DNA from: an uncultured Oscillospiraceae bacterium
Lineage (GTDB): Bacteria; Bacillota; Clostridia; Oscillospirales; Oscillospiraceae
Direction: 5' to 3'
Length of the DNA: 19,871 bases
Assembly (NCBI GenBank): GCA_910589085.1
Contig: CAJUSG010000049.1
Location: 1-19,871, forward strand
Part shown: in pieces, positions 1-6,356 of the stretch
How positions within the stretch are numbered: the first letter of the stretch is position 1
Layout of the letters: each line of letters starts with the position of its first letter
Translations under genes and position numbers: made by a program
Notes under the pieces: model-generated
Told to the model about the DNA's origin: nothing
Seen by the model: only the letters and a program-made list of their open reading frames with translations
Database searches by the model: none

Positions 1-49
1 CCAGCCTTCCAAGCTGGTCGCGTGGGTTCGATTCCCATCACCCGCTCCA
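1..49 (+). tRNA. tRNA-Gly(TCC), 5'-truncated by the window edge
   Basis: This is the 3' part of a tRNA. The anticodon stem CCAGC/GCTGG encloses the loop CTTCCAA, giving anticodon TCC (glycine, GGA codons). A T-arm GTGGG-TTCGATT-CCCAT and the acceptor strand CACCCGC follow, then discriminator T and a genome-encoded CCA at 47-49. The 5' acceptor and D-arm lie outside the window. It is the first visible member of a five-tRNA cluster on the + strand. Confidence 0.93.
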
Positions 50-171
50 GCGTCGCCGCAAGCTCCATATCCCTCGCTTCCGCTGTTTGGCGAAAGCTCG
101 CTCATTCCGCGCGGCTCCTTTCCAAATCGGACCCGCCAGGCTGGGCTCCGATTTGGGCGGGGACGAGAAAC
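50..171 (+). repeat. tRNA spacer repeat, copy 1, with 10-bp hairpin
   Basis: The spacer after tRNA-Gly resembles the sequence after tRNA-Lys (681-791), sharing a GCAAGCT-CATATC segment, GCTCATT, and CTCCTTTCCAAATCG. It contains a perfect inverted repeat CCAAATCGGA (122-131) / TCCGATTTGG (147-156). The matching stem in copy 2 is CCAAATCGAA/TTCGATTTGG, so the two copies differ by a paired G-C to A-T change. The terminator-like hairpin seen after tRNA-Lys is degenerate here and has no T run, which fits read-through into the next tRNA. Confidence 0.6.
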
Positions 172-248
<77 letters not shown>

Positions 249-283
249 GCCGGCTTCAGGTGTATCGGCACATCAGTCATATG

Positions 284-360
<77 letters not shown>

Positions 361-364
361 CATG

Positions 365-405
365 AAGGCGGAGGGGCCGGAGCTTCTGCTCCGGCCCCAG
401 CCTTT
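365..405 (+). repeat. Strong hairpin between tRNA-His and tRNA-Gln
   Basis: A perfect 11-bp GC-rich stem, GGGGCCGGAGC (373-383) and GCTCCGGCCCC (388-398), closes on the tetraloop TTCT. A second AAGGC/GCCTT pairing can extend it outward. No T run follows, so it looks more like a processing or stability element, or a leaky terminator, than a clean terminator. Confidence 0.6.
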
Positions 406-414
406 CACCCATAC

Positions 415-489
415 AGGGGTGTAGCCAAGTGGTAAGGCAAGGGACTTTGACTCCCTCATCCGCTGGTTCGAGTCCAGCCATCCCTGCCA
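415..489 (+). tRNA. tRNA-Gln(TTG)
   Basis: A complete 75-nt tRNA with acceptor AGGGGTG/CATCCCT. The anticodon stem GGGA/TCCC surrounds CTTTGAC (anticodon TTG, CAA codons). The T-arm is GCTGG-TTCGAGT-CCAGC, discriminator G, and the encoded CCA lies at 487-489. The short D-loop (GTAGCCAAGTGGTAAGGC) is typical of tRNA-Gln. Confidence 0.96.
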
Positions 490-604
490 CGTCGTTGAGG
501 CGCTTTGCCGGATACCCCGCCGCCGGTCCCATCCAAAACGGAATCGCCCGGGTTCCGTTTTGGGACATGGGTGCGCGCCCTTTGTCGCCTGAATATGTGT
601 ATAT
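490..604 (+). repeat. tRNA spacer with related 11-bp hairpin
   Basis: This spacer between tRNA-Gln and tRNA-Lys has a perfect stem CCAAAACGGAA (533-543) / TTCCGTTTTGG (553-563), extended outward by CCCAT/ATGGG. It has the same layout as the CCAAATCG stems at 122-156 and 757-791 but a different paired sequence, as if the structure rather than the letters were kept. No ORF is supported here. Confidence 0.5.
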
Positions 605-680
605 GACCCGTTAGCTCAGCCGGTAGAGCAACTGCCTTTTAAGCCGTGGGTCCGGGGTTCGAATCCCCGACGGGTCACCA
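605..680 (+). tRNA. tRNA-Lys(TTT)
   Basis: A 76-nt tRNA with acceptor GACCCGT/ACGGGTC. The D-arm is GCTCAGCCGGTAGAGC, the anticodon loop CTTTTAA (anticodon TTT, AAA/AAG codons), the T-arm CGGGG-TTCGAAT-CCCCG, discriminator A, and CCA is encoded at 678-680. The anticodon stem is ACTGC/GCCGT, which leaves a T-C mismatch at its middle pair (29-41). The same stem in the neighbouring tRNA-Arg is fully paired. All other parts look functional. Confidence 0.94.
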
Positions 681-681
681 C

Positions 682-718
682 GTCGGAGCAAGCTACATAT
701 CGCTTGCTCCGACTTTTT
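682..718 (+). terminator. Rho-independent terminator of the tRNA cluster
   Basis: A perfect 12-bp stem, GTCGGAGCAAGC (682-693) and GCTTGCTCCGAC (702-713), has an 8-nt loop and is followed directly by TTTTT. It begins one base after the CCA of tRNA-Lys, so it should end the tRNA transcript. Confidence 0.85.
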
Positions 719-876
719 CCAAAGTCAGAGCGCGCTCATTGCGCTGCTCCTCCTTTCCAAATCGAACCCGCTTCGCTGGGCTTCGATTTGGTTTTGGACG
801 CAATTTCGAAAGAAAATCGATTTTAACCACTTACTCCACGTCGGAGCAAAGTCCGCTTTGCTCCGGCGATTTTTTT
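719..876 (+). repeat. Post-tRNA repeat copy 2 and a second terminator-like hairpin
   Basis: No gene is visible between tRNA-Lys and secG. The stretch holds the stem CCAAATCGAA/TTCGATTTGG (757-766/782-791), homologous to the one at 122-156, and a 12-bp palindrome AAAATCGATTTT (813-824). It ends in a second hairpin, CGGAGCAAAG (842-851) / CTTTGCTCCG (856-865), followed by seven T (870-876). This last hairpin resembles the terminator at 682-718 and may be a backup terminator. Confidence 0.5.
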
Positions 877-920
877 AAATCGCCATCCGCTCCGCTCCCT
901 TATTTTTATAAGACAATGGA

Positions 921-951
921 AACAGCCTCCGCCGAAAAGGCGGAGGCTGTT
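921..951 (-). terminator. Probable secG terminator
   Basis: A perfect 13-bp inverted repeat, AACAGCCTCCGCC (921-933) and GGCGGAGGCTGTT (939-951), has a 5-nt loop. It lies 11 bases beyond the secG stop on the minus strand, and the following minus-strand sequence is T-rich though not a pure T run. Confidence 0.65.
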
Positions 952-962
952 CTGTGTTCCGA

Positions 963-1199
963 TCAGATGATGCTCAGGGCCAGGGTGATGATGATCCAGA
1001 GGATGGCAACCCACTTGGTCATCTTGGCCAGCTTGGCATCCAGGCTTTTGGCCTTGTTCTTGGACAGGAAGGTGTCAGCGCCGCCGGCGATAGCGCCGGA
1101 CAGACCGGCGCTCTTGCCGGACTGGAGCATAACCACAGCGATGACGGCCAGACCGCACAGGACCTGGATGATGGTGAGAATCAAATTCAGCGTGTTCAT
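963..1199 (-). CDS. secG: Preprotein translocase subunit SecG
   Basis: This 78-residue protein is the small non-essential subunit of the SecYEG channel, which helps SecA-driven protein export across the cytoplasmic membrane. Two hydrophobic segments are visible: about residues 3-24 (beginning MNTLNLILTIIQ) and about 58-77 (VAILWIIITLALSII). A loop carrying the typical MLQSGKSAGLSGAIAGGADTF pattern and a basic KNKAKSLDAKLAK stretch joins them. The start at 1199 is chosen because AAGGA lies about 9 bases upstream and the family begins just before the first membrane helix. A longer in-frame reading from 1313 adds an unrelated leader that crosses the promoter. The gene stands alone with its own promoter and terminator. 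secG beside a tRNA cluster is an ordinary housekeeping setting. Confidence 0.93.
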   Translation of the reverse strand: MNTLNLILTIIQVLCGLAVIAVVMLQSGKSAGLSGAIAGGADTFLSKNKAKSLDAKLAKMTKWVAILWIIITLALSII

Positions 1200-1270
1200 G
1201 TTACTCGTTCCTTTCAAGGCCCGCGGGCCGGTAATTGACTGGTTTTGCGGAAAATTCGGGAGTGCCGATA

Positions 1271-1299
1271 AGTATACCACAATGTTTCCCCGATTGCAA
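1271..1299 (-). promoter_or_regulatory. Promoter of secG
   Basis: On the minus strand, TTGCAA (1294-1299) and TATACT (1271-1276) are 17 bases apart. This predicts a start near 1264 and a leader of about 65 nt before the secG ATG at 1199. Confidence 0.6.
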
Positions 1300-1350
1300 G
1301 AGGCAAATTTCACGCATTCAAGGGAAGAATTTGGAAAAGCCGGCTTTCGG

Positions 1351-3567
1351 TCAGGCCTTCAGCACAAAAATGTGGGAGTCGAAGTCCCGGGCGGGGGGCT
1401 CGTCGGGCTGGCGCTCGCCGGCGGCGCTGTCGGTGGTGAGCAGCCCCACCTCCATCAGCTCGTCGCCAAAGTGCTCGGAGCCGCCGTCCACGGTGTAGCG
1501 CAGGCTCGGGTCCAGACCCCGCAGGCGCACCCGCCGGTAGGGGCCGTTGACCTCGTTGAGGACCTTGTACCAGCCCACCAGGGCGGTGCGCCGGTCGGGG
1601 CTTACCACCATCCAGGCGGTGAAATTCCCCTCGAAAGGGGAGAGCAGACGGTAGAAGTCGCCGAACTGGATGACCTGGCGGTACTCCTTCATAAAGGCGA
1701 TCTGCTCCCGCACCTGGGCCCGCTCCTCCGGGGTGAGGCGGTTCAGGTCCAGCTCGTAGCCGAAGGTGCCGAAGGCGGCCACGTTGGCCCGGGTGGACAG
1801 CGGGGTGAGGCGGTTGACCTGGTGGTTGGGCACTGCGGACACATGGGCGCCGATGGAGCTGAGGGGGTAGCAGAAGGAGGTGCCGTATTGAATCTTCTGC
1901 CGCTCCACCCCGTCGGAGTCGTCTGAGGTCCAGCACTGGGGGGCGTAGTACAGCATTCCGGGGTCAAACCGTCCGCCGCCCGAGGCGCAGGATTCGAAGA
2001 GGATGTGGGGGAAGCGGCGGGTCAGCCGGTCGTAGAGGTCATAGACCCCCAGGATATAGCGGTGCATGACCTCGCCCTGCCGGTCGGGGGGCAGAGCCGC
2101 GGAATAGACCTCGGTCATGCTGCGGTTCATGTCCCACTTGACATAAGAAACCTTGGCCTGGGAGAGAATTTTGGACATCTGTTCATAGATGTTGTCCACC
2201 ACCTCTGTTCGGGAGAAGTCCAGCACAAGCTGGTTTCGGCCCAAAGAGGCGCGGCGGCCCGGGGTCTGGAGGACCCAGTCCGGGTGGGCGCGGAAGAGCT
2301 GGGAGTCCCGGTTTACCATCTCCGGCTCAAACCACAGGCCGAATTGCATCCCCAGGGCCTCGATGCGCTCGGCCAGGCGGGTGACGCCGCCGGGCAGCCG
2401 GTCCGGGTTGGGCGTCCAGTCCCCCAGGCCGGCGGAGTCGCTGCACCGGGCGCCAAACCAGCCGTCGTCCAGGACGAAGAGCTCCACCCCGTCCTCCCGG
2501 GCGGCCCGGGCGATGGCCACCAGCTTGTCCTCGGTGAAATCGAAATAGGTGGCCTCCCAGTTGTTGATGAGAATGGGGCGGGGCCGGTCACGCCACTGAC
2601 CCCGGGCCAGCCGGGTGCGGTAGAGCCGGTGGAAGGCGCGGCTCATGTCCCCCATGCCCTGGCCGGACCAGACCACAACCGCCTCGGGGGTCTGGAAGCT
2701 CTCCCCCGGCGCCAGCTTCCAGTCGAAGCCGAAGGGGTTGATGCCCAGCGTGACCCGGGTGGTGTCCCAGGGGTCCACCTCCGCCCGGGCCAGGAAATTC
2801 CCGGAGTAGAGAAGGGAGAAGCCCATCACCTCGCCGCTGTCCTCGCCGGTCCCCGGGCGGCGGAGCATGATAAAGGGGTTGTGGCTGTGGGAGGAGTGAC
2901 CGCGGGTGGACTCCACCGACTGAATCCCCTGCTCCAGCCGCCGCACCTTCATGTGCCGCTCCCGGGACCAGGCGCCGGAGAAGTGGATGAGCTCATAGCC
3001 GCTGTCGGGCAGGTCCAGAGACAGGCTCATGGCGGTGGTCAGATGGAGGTCCTGCCCGCCCTCGTTGACCAGACGGGCGGAGCGGGCCAGGGCGGGCAGG
3101 TCGCGGAACAGGGTGTAGCTGAGGAGGAGTGAGACCTTCAGCAGCGGGTCCCTCAGGCAGACGGTGAGGGTCTCCCCCTCCCCCGCCTCCTCGCAGTAGG
3201 TGGCGGGCAGGCCGGCCAGGCCGGGCTTGCCGGGGGTGACAGTGTGGGACTGGTAGACAAAGGAGGCAATCCGGCTGCCGTTGGGCTGGACCAGCTCCAC
3301 CGCCGGGCGGCGGAAATCGGTGGTTCCATAGACGGGGTACTCCTGGAGACAGTGCTCCAGAGAGAAGCGCTTGTCCCCCTCGAAGACACAGGCCGACATG
3401 GGCCGGGGGTGCATCTCCAGCAGGTGGTCGAAGCTCTCCCGGTCCCGGATGGCCCGGCCGAAGTAGAGCTGGCCCAGGCTCCCGTCGGGGAGCACCTTCA
3501 TCAGGTAGCTGATTTGGCCGTTGGTCAGGTGAAAGGTCTGGGTGTTCTCGTGGAAGAGGATGCTCAT
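1351..3567 (-). CDS. GH36 alpha-galactosidase-type glycoside hydrolase
   Basis: A 738-residue retaining glycosidase of family GH36, the usual full length for the tetrameric bacterial enzymes. It has an N-terminal beta-sandwich (about 1-320), a TIM barrel (about 330-620) with FVLDDGWFG near 364-372, and a C-terminal sheet domain. The nucleophile is the Asp of KWDMNR (about D480). The acid/base is the Asp of TSDDSD (about D550), in the ASGGGRFDPGMLYY context. No signal peptide is seen, so it acts in the cytoplasm on imported oligosaccharides. AAGGAG lies 8 bases before the ATG, and the gene follows araR by 36 bases, so the two are probably one transcript. Family knowledge predicts removal of terminal alpha-galactose. 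The arabinose context suggests, as inference only, action on beta-L-arabinopyranosides, which match alpha-D-galactosides without C6. A short palindrome AAAGCCGGCTTT (1336-1347) just past the stop is a weak terminator candidate. Confidence 0.93.
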   Translation of the reverse strand: MSILFHENTQTFHLTNGQISYLMKVLPDGSLGQLYFGRAIRDRESFDHLLEMHPRPMSACVFEGDKRFSLEHCLQEYPVYGTTDFRRPAVELVQPNGSRIASFVYQSHTVTPGKPGLAGLPATYCEEAGEGETLTVCLRDPLLKVSLLLSYTLFRDLPALARSARLVNEGGQDLHLTTAMSLSLDLPDSGYELIHFSGAWSRERHMKVRRLEQGIQSVESTRGHSSHSHNPFIMLRRPGTGEDSGEVMGFSLLYSGNFLARAEVDPWDTTRVTLGINPFGFDWKLAPGESFQTPEAVVVWSGQGMGDMSRAFHRLYRTRLARGQWRDRPRPILINNWEATYFDFTEDKLVAIARAAREDGVELFVLDDGWFGARCSDSAGLGDWTPNPDRLPGGVTRLAERIEALGMQFGLWFEPEMVNRDSQLFRAHPDWVLQTPGRRASLGRNQLVLDFSRTEVVDNIYEQMSKILSQAKVSYVKWDMNRSMTEVYSAALPPDRQGEVMHRYILGVYDLYDRLTRRFPHILFESCASGGGRFDPGMLYYAPQCWTSDDSDGVERQKIQYGTSFCYPLSSIGAHVSAVPNHQVNRLTPLSTRANVAAFGTFGYELDLNRLTPEERAQVREQIAFMKEYRQVIQFGDFYRLLSPFEGNFTAWMVVSPDRRTALVGWYKVLNEVNGPYRRVRLRGLDPSLRYTVDGGSEHFGDELMEVGLLTTDSAAGERQPDEPPARDFDSHIFVLKA

Positions 3568-3603
3568 GGGGTGTTCTCCTTAAAAATGATGTTGTGGGCC
3601 GCC

Positions 3604-4671
3604 TCAGCCGCTGTCCTTTTCTATCAGCTGCCAGGGGACTACCTCGGACTGGCAGTCCTCCCCCTGGAGCAGGCGCAGCATCAGGCTGGCGGCCAGCTCC
3701 CCCAGGTTTCGGGAGCCGTGGGACAGAGAGGTGAGGCGCACCGGGGCCAGCTCGCTGTACTGGCTGTTGTCAAAGCTGACCACGGCCATCTCCTCCGGGA
3801 CGCGCACCCCCCGCTTTTTCAGGTGGGTGACGACGCGGATGGCCACCTCGTCGTTGTAGCAGACAAGGGCGGAGCAGCCGGAAAAGCCGTCCAGAATGGA
3901 GTCTAAAAAGGCCTCGGAGTGGAAGGATTTTCTGGCCTCGGTGTTGTACCAGCAGATTTGTCCGTCCTCCATGGGGAGGCCCAGGTCCCGGAGGGCCTCG
4001 GCATAGCCGGCATAGCGCAGGGTGCCCTGTATGTCGTCTATCTTGAAGATGCCGGCGATGTTCTGGTGGCCCTTCCGGTGGAGATGCTCCACCAGGAGCT
4101 TTCCGCCGCCGTAGTTGTCGGCCAGCACCGACGGGATGTTGGACAGCTCGGGGTAGGTGCCGTTGATGAAGACCAGGCGGATCCCCCGCTGGATCAGCTT
4201 CTGGTACAGGTCCAGGTTGGGGTTGGGCAGGGCCGTCTTGCTCCCCTCCACCAGGACCCCGTCCAGCTCCTTCATGGTGAGCAGGGTCTGGAGAATCTTG
4301 CGCTCGGTGGACACCTGGTTCTGGGTGGCGAAGAGGAGCGGGGCGCTGCTGTTGGCCGTGAGGACGGCCTCCATGCCCTGGAGGATGCCCGGAAAGATGT
4401 AGTCGCTGATGTAGGTGGTGACCACGGCGACGGTGCAGTTGAGCAGGGCCTCCGGCTCCGAACGCTCCCGCAGGTGGGAGCCGCTGCCCTGCCGGCGGGT
4501 AATCAGCCCCTCGTCCTCCAGCACGGAGAGGGCCCGGCGGACCGTCTGCCGGCTGATCTGAAAACGCTGACAGAGCAGCTGCTCCGTGGGGAGCAGCTGC
4601 TTGCCGCTGTAGAGGCCATTTTCAATTTCCTGCCGCAGGGAGCTGGCGATGGACAGGTATTTTGGCGCCAT
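3604..4671 (-). CDS. araR: AraR-type arabinose repressor (GntR head, LacI-like sensor)
   Basis: This 355-residue regulator has a GntR winged helix at about 4-70 (LPTEQLLCQRFQISRQTVRR, then EDEGLITRRQGSGSHL). A periplasmic-binding-protein-like effector domain of the LacI/GalR type follows at about 78-345, with IFPGILQGMEAVL, the ADNYGGGKLLVEHL segment and PEEMAVVSFDN. That two-part build and length match AraR, the L-arabinose-responsive repressor of Firmicutes. The start at 4671 is set by GGGAGGG 8 bases upstream and by the family-like MAPKYLSIA beginning; the longer reading from 4917 runs through the promoter. It is transcribed away from the arabinose operon and followed by the GH36 gene. ATTTGTA-type half-sites beside its own promoter suggest autoregulation. 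The effector is inferred from family and context. Confidence 0.9.
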   Translation of the reverse strand: MAPKYLSIASSLRQEIENGLYSGKQLLPTEQLLCQRFQISRQTVRRALSVLEDEGLITRRQGSGSHLRERSEPEALLNCTVAVVTTYISDYIFPGILQGMEAVLTANSSAPLLFATQNQVSTERKILQTLLTMKELDGVLVEGSKTALPNPNLDLYQKLIQRGIRLVFINGTYPELSNIPSVLADNYGGGKLLVEHLHRKGHQNIAGIFKIDDIQGTLRYAGYAEALRDLGLPMEDGQICWYNTEARKSFHSEAFLDSILDGFSGCSALVCYNDEVAIRVVTHLKKRGVRVPEEMAVVSFDNSQYSELAPVRLTSLSHGSRNLGELAASLMLRLLQGEDCQSEVVPWQLIEKDSG

Positions 4672-4738
4672 AGGCAAGACCCTCCCGGGGAGAGATTTTT
4701 CTGTGGCTCGGCGGGCCGCGGGCGCGGTCCTTGTCGAT

Positions 4739-4767
4739 ATTATAGCATATCCGCCGGATTGGTACAA
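4739..4767 (-). promoter_or_regulatory. araR promoter
   Basis: On the minus strand a perfect TATAAT (4739-4744) lies 17 bases from TTGTAC (4762-4767), predicting a start near 4732 and a leader of about 60 nt. The weak -35 sits inside the GGTACAACC palindrome, and two ATTTGTC repeats lie just upstream. This arrangement fits control by AraR itself. Confidence 0.6.
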
Positions 4768-5050
4768 CCAAAAATAATTTGTCTGTATTTGTCCGGAAAA
4801 CCTGCTCCGGAGAAGGGACGGAAGGCGGCTGTGGGCCGCCTTTTGCACAAGTTCGGAGGAGGAACGGAGGGATAATTTATGGAAATTTGTACAGGTTGCA
4901 AAAAAGAATGGGGACAAAAATATATTTTGTGCAAAATGACGTGCGTTTGAGCGGGCGGGAAATAATCTGGAGGAGAAAAAAGGGGTGGAAAAAGTTTTGG
5001 ATATACTCCAACAAGCTGGAGTATTATTACTTTTTGATGGAAAAGCAATA

Positions 5051-5066
5051 ATTTGTATTCAAAAAT
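5051..5066. promoter_or_regulatory. Candidate AraR operator (upstream)
   Basis: The 16-mer ATTTGTATTCAAAAAT matches the Bacillus AraR consensus as recalled (ATTTGTACGTACAAAT) at 12 of 16 positions, with an intact left half. A further ATTTGTA half-site starts 32 bases downstream (5083), about three helical turns away. That spacing suits repressors binding the same DNA face. Confidence 0.45.
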
Positions 5067-5120
5067 AGACGAAAATGCTTAAATTTGTATTGTTTATTTC
5101 CGGGAAAATGCAAAAATGAA

Positions 5121-5151
5121 GTACAAATTATTGACGCGGGAGCATACAAAT
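5121..5151. promoter_or_regulatory. Candidate AraR operator over the operon promoter
   Basis: GTACAAAT (5121-5128) ends two bases before the -35 box. A second TACAAAT (5145-5151) lies between -35 and -10. Both have the half-site sequence expected for AraR. A protein bound here would block RNA polymerase directly. Confidence 0.5.
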
Positions 5152-5159
5152 GCTATACT
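5131..5159 (+). promoter_or_regulatory. Main promoter of the arabinose operon
   Basis: TTGACG (5131-5136) and TATACT (5154-5159) are exactly 17 bases apart, a near-consensus sigma-70 promoter. Transcription should start near 5166, giving a leader of about 44 nt with GAGG 7 bases before the ATG at 5210. AraR-like half-sites overlap it. Confidence 0.8.
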
Positions 5160-5209
5160 GAGGTCAGCTTCAAACCTTTGGCACTAATTTTAGAAAGTGA
5201 GGAAATGAA

Positions 5210-6250
5210 ATGAAAAAGATTCTTGGCATTGCTCTGGCCGCGGCGCTGTCCCTGTCCATGGTGGCCTGCGGAAACAACAGCACCCCTCCCGCCGACAAGT
5301 CCAATCCTCCCGCCAACAACAGCGGCGCCTCCACAAGTGATCCCGCCCCCGCACCCGCACCCAGCGACGAGCTGATTACTGTGGGTGTTATCAACAACGA
5401 CCCCAACGAGTCCGGCTACCGCACCGCCAACGACGCCGCCATGCGCGCCACCTTCACCGAGGAGAACGGCTACAAGGCCACTTTCTACAACAATAACGAC
5501 GCGGCCCAGCAGATCGCTGAGGCCCAGCAGATGATCCAGAACGAGGTGGACTTCCTGCTCCTCTCCCCCGCCGCCACCACCGGCTGGGACACCGTCCTCC
5601 AGGACGCCAAGGACGCCGGCACCCAGATCATCCTCTTTGACCGTATGCTGGAGGCCGACGAGAGCATGTACGCCGCCGCCGTCGTCTCCGACATGCCCGC
5701 CGAGGGCGTGACCGCCGTGAACTGGCTGGCCGACCAGGGGCTGGAGGAGTACAACATCATCCACATCCAGGGCCTGATGGGCTCCGACGCCCAGCTGGGC
5801 CGCACCGGCGCTCTGGACGAGAAGGTGGCCGCCGAGGCCAGCTGGAACTACGTCACCCAGCAGACCGCCTCCTGGGATGAGGAGACCGCCCGCACCATCA
5901 CCCAGTCCGTCATCGACTCCGGCAAGTCCTTCAACGTGATCTACGCCGAGAACAACGGCATGGCCCGGGGCGCTGTGGCTGCTCTGGACGCCAACGGCAT
6001 CACCCACGGCAAGGACGGCGACGTGATCGTCATGGGCTTCGACAGCGACAAGTGGGCCATGGAAGCCGTCCTGGAGGGCAGCTGGAACTACATGGGCCTG
6101 TGCAACCCCATGCAGGCTGAGACCGTTGACAGCATCATCAAGGACCTGATGGCCGGCAAGGCGCCCGCGGAGAAGAAGATCTTCACCCCCGAGCGGGGCT
6201 TCGACGCCGCCACCATTACCCAGGAGGATGTGGACACCTACGGCACCTGA
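5210..6250 (+). CDS. Sugar ABC transporter substrate-binding lipoprotein, YtfQ-like
   Basis: This 346-residue protein captures sugar outside the cell for the ABC transporter encoded next. Residues 1-19 form a lipoprotein signal (MKKILGIALAAALSLSMVA) with Cys20 as the predicted lipid anchor. A Pro/Asn/Ala-rich flexible linker (about 21-50) follows, then a periplasmic-binding fold of the ribose/YtfQ class. Visible marks are ITVGVINNDPNESGYRTAND, the LLLSPAATTGWDTVL segment, IILFDRMLEAD, IHIQGLMGSDAQLGR, and IYAENNGMARGAV. These resemble E. coli YtfQ, which binds galactofuranose. L-arabinofuranose is the same ring lacking C6, so arabinose or a small arabinoside is the likely ligand here. It is the first gene of the operon, and a strong hairpin after it should give more binding protein than the downstream subunits. 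Confidence 0.88.
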   Translation: MKKILGIALAAALSLSMVACGNNSTPPADKSNPPANNSGASTSDPAPAPAPSDELITVGVINNDPNESGYRTANDAAMRATFTEENGYKATFYNNNDAAQQIAEAQQMIQNEVDFLLLSPAATTGWDTVLQDAKDAGTQIILFDRMLEADESMYAAAVVSDMPAEGVTAVNWLADQGLEEYNIIHIQGLMGSDAQLGRTGALDEKVAAEASWNYVTQQTASWDEETARTITQSVIDSGKSFNVIYAENNGMARGAVAALDANGITHGKDGDVIVMGFDSDKWAMEAVLEGSWNYMGLCNPMQAETVDSIIKDLMAGKAPAEKKIFTPERGFDAATITQEDVDTYGT

Positions 6251-6287
6251 TCGAGGGCTTACATAGCGAACAGCATTACGTGATCCG

Positions 6288-6325
6288 ACACGCGGCGCGG
6301 CATGTCAGCCGCGCCGCGTGTTATT
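6288..6325 (+). terminator. Intra-operon attenuating hairpin
   Basis: A perfect 14-bp GC-rich stem, ACACGCGGCGCGGC (6288-6301) and GCCGCGCCGCGTGT (6308-6321), has a 6-nt loop and is followed only by TTATTCTT. It lies between the binding-protein gene and the ATPase gene. There it probably stops part of the transcription or protects the upstream mRNA 3' end. Confidence 0.7.
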
Positions 6326-6356
6326 CTTAATCTGACAAGAATGGAGGCGTATCCCT

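Larger units (their letters stand above)
4672..5209. promoter_or_regulatory. Divergent araR / arabinose operon control region
   Basis: This is 538 AT-rich bases between two GC-rich operons. It holds promoters for both directions and repeated AraR-like half-sites. ATTTGTC occurs at 4777 and 4787; ATTTGTAC at 4885; ATTTGTA at 5051 and 5083; TACAAAT at 5122 and 5145. A near-palindrome ATTTTGTGCAAAAT lies at 4924-4937. TTGGT/ACCAA arms surround the araR -35 box. Two hairpins of unknown role are present: AAGGCGGC/GCCGCCTT (4822-4842) and ATACTCCA/TGGAGTAT (5003-5024). A possible 27-codon ORF at 4985-5068 is discussed under findings. No established gene is seen. Confidence 0.75.

Noticed and set aside
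646..1926. 426-codon plus-strand ORF from tRNA-Lys to the GH36 gene
   Set aside because: It overlaps a tRNA, two terminators, secG and the GH36 gene on the other strand, with low-complexity Gly/Val/Ala content.
2005..3132. 375-codon plus-strand ORF inside the GH36 gene
   Set aside because: It is the complement of a clear GH36 frame and reads as repetitive Gly/Ala/Val/Pro.
4822..4842. Terminator at the AAGGCGGC/GCCGCCTT hairpin
   Set aside because: Only four T follow and no gene ends nearby on either strand, so it is recorded only as a hairpin.
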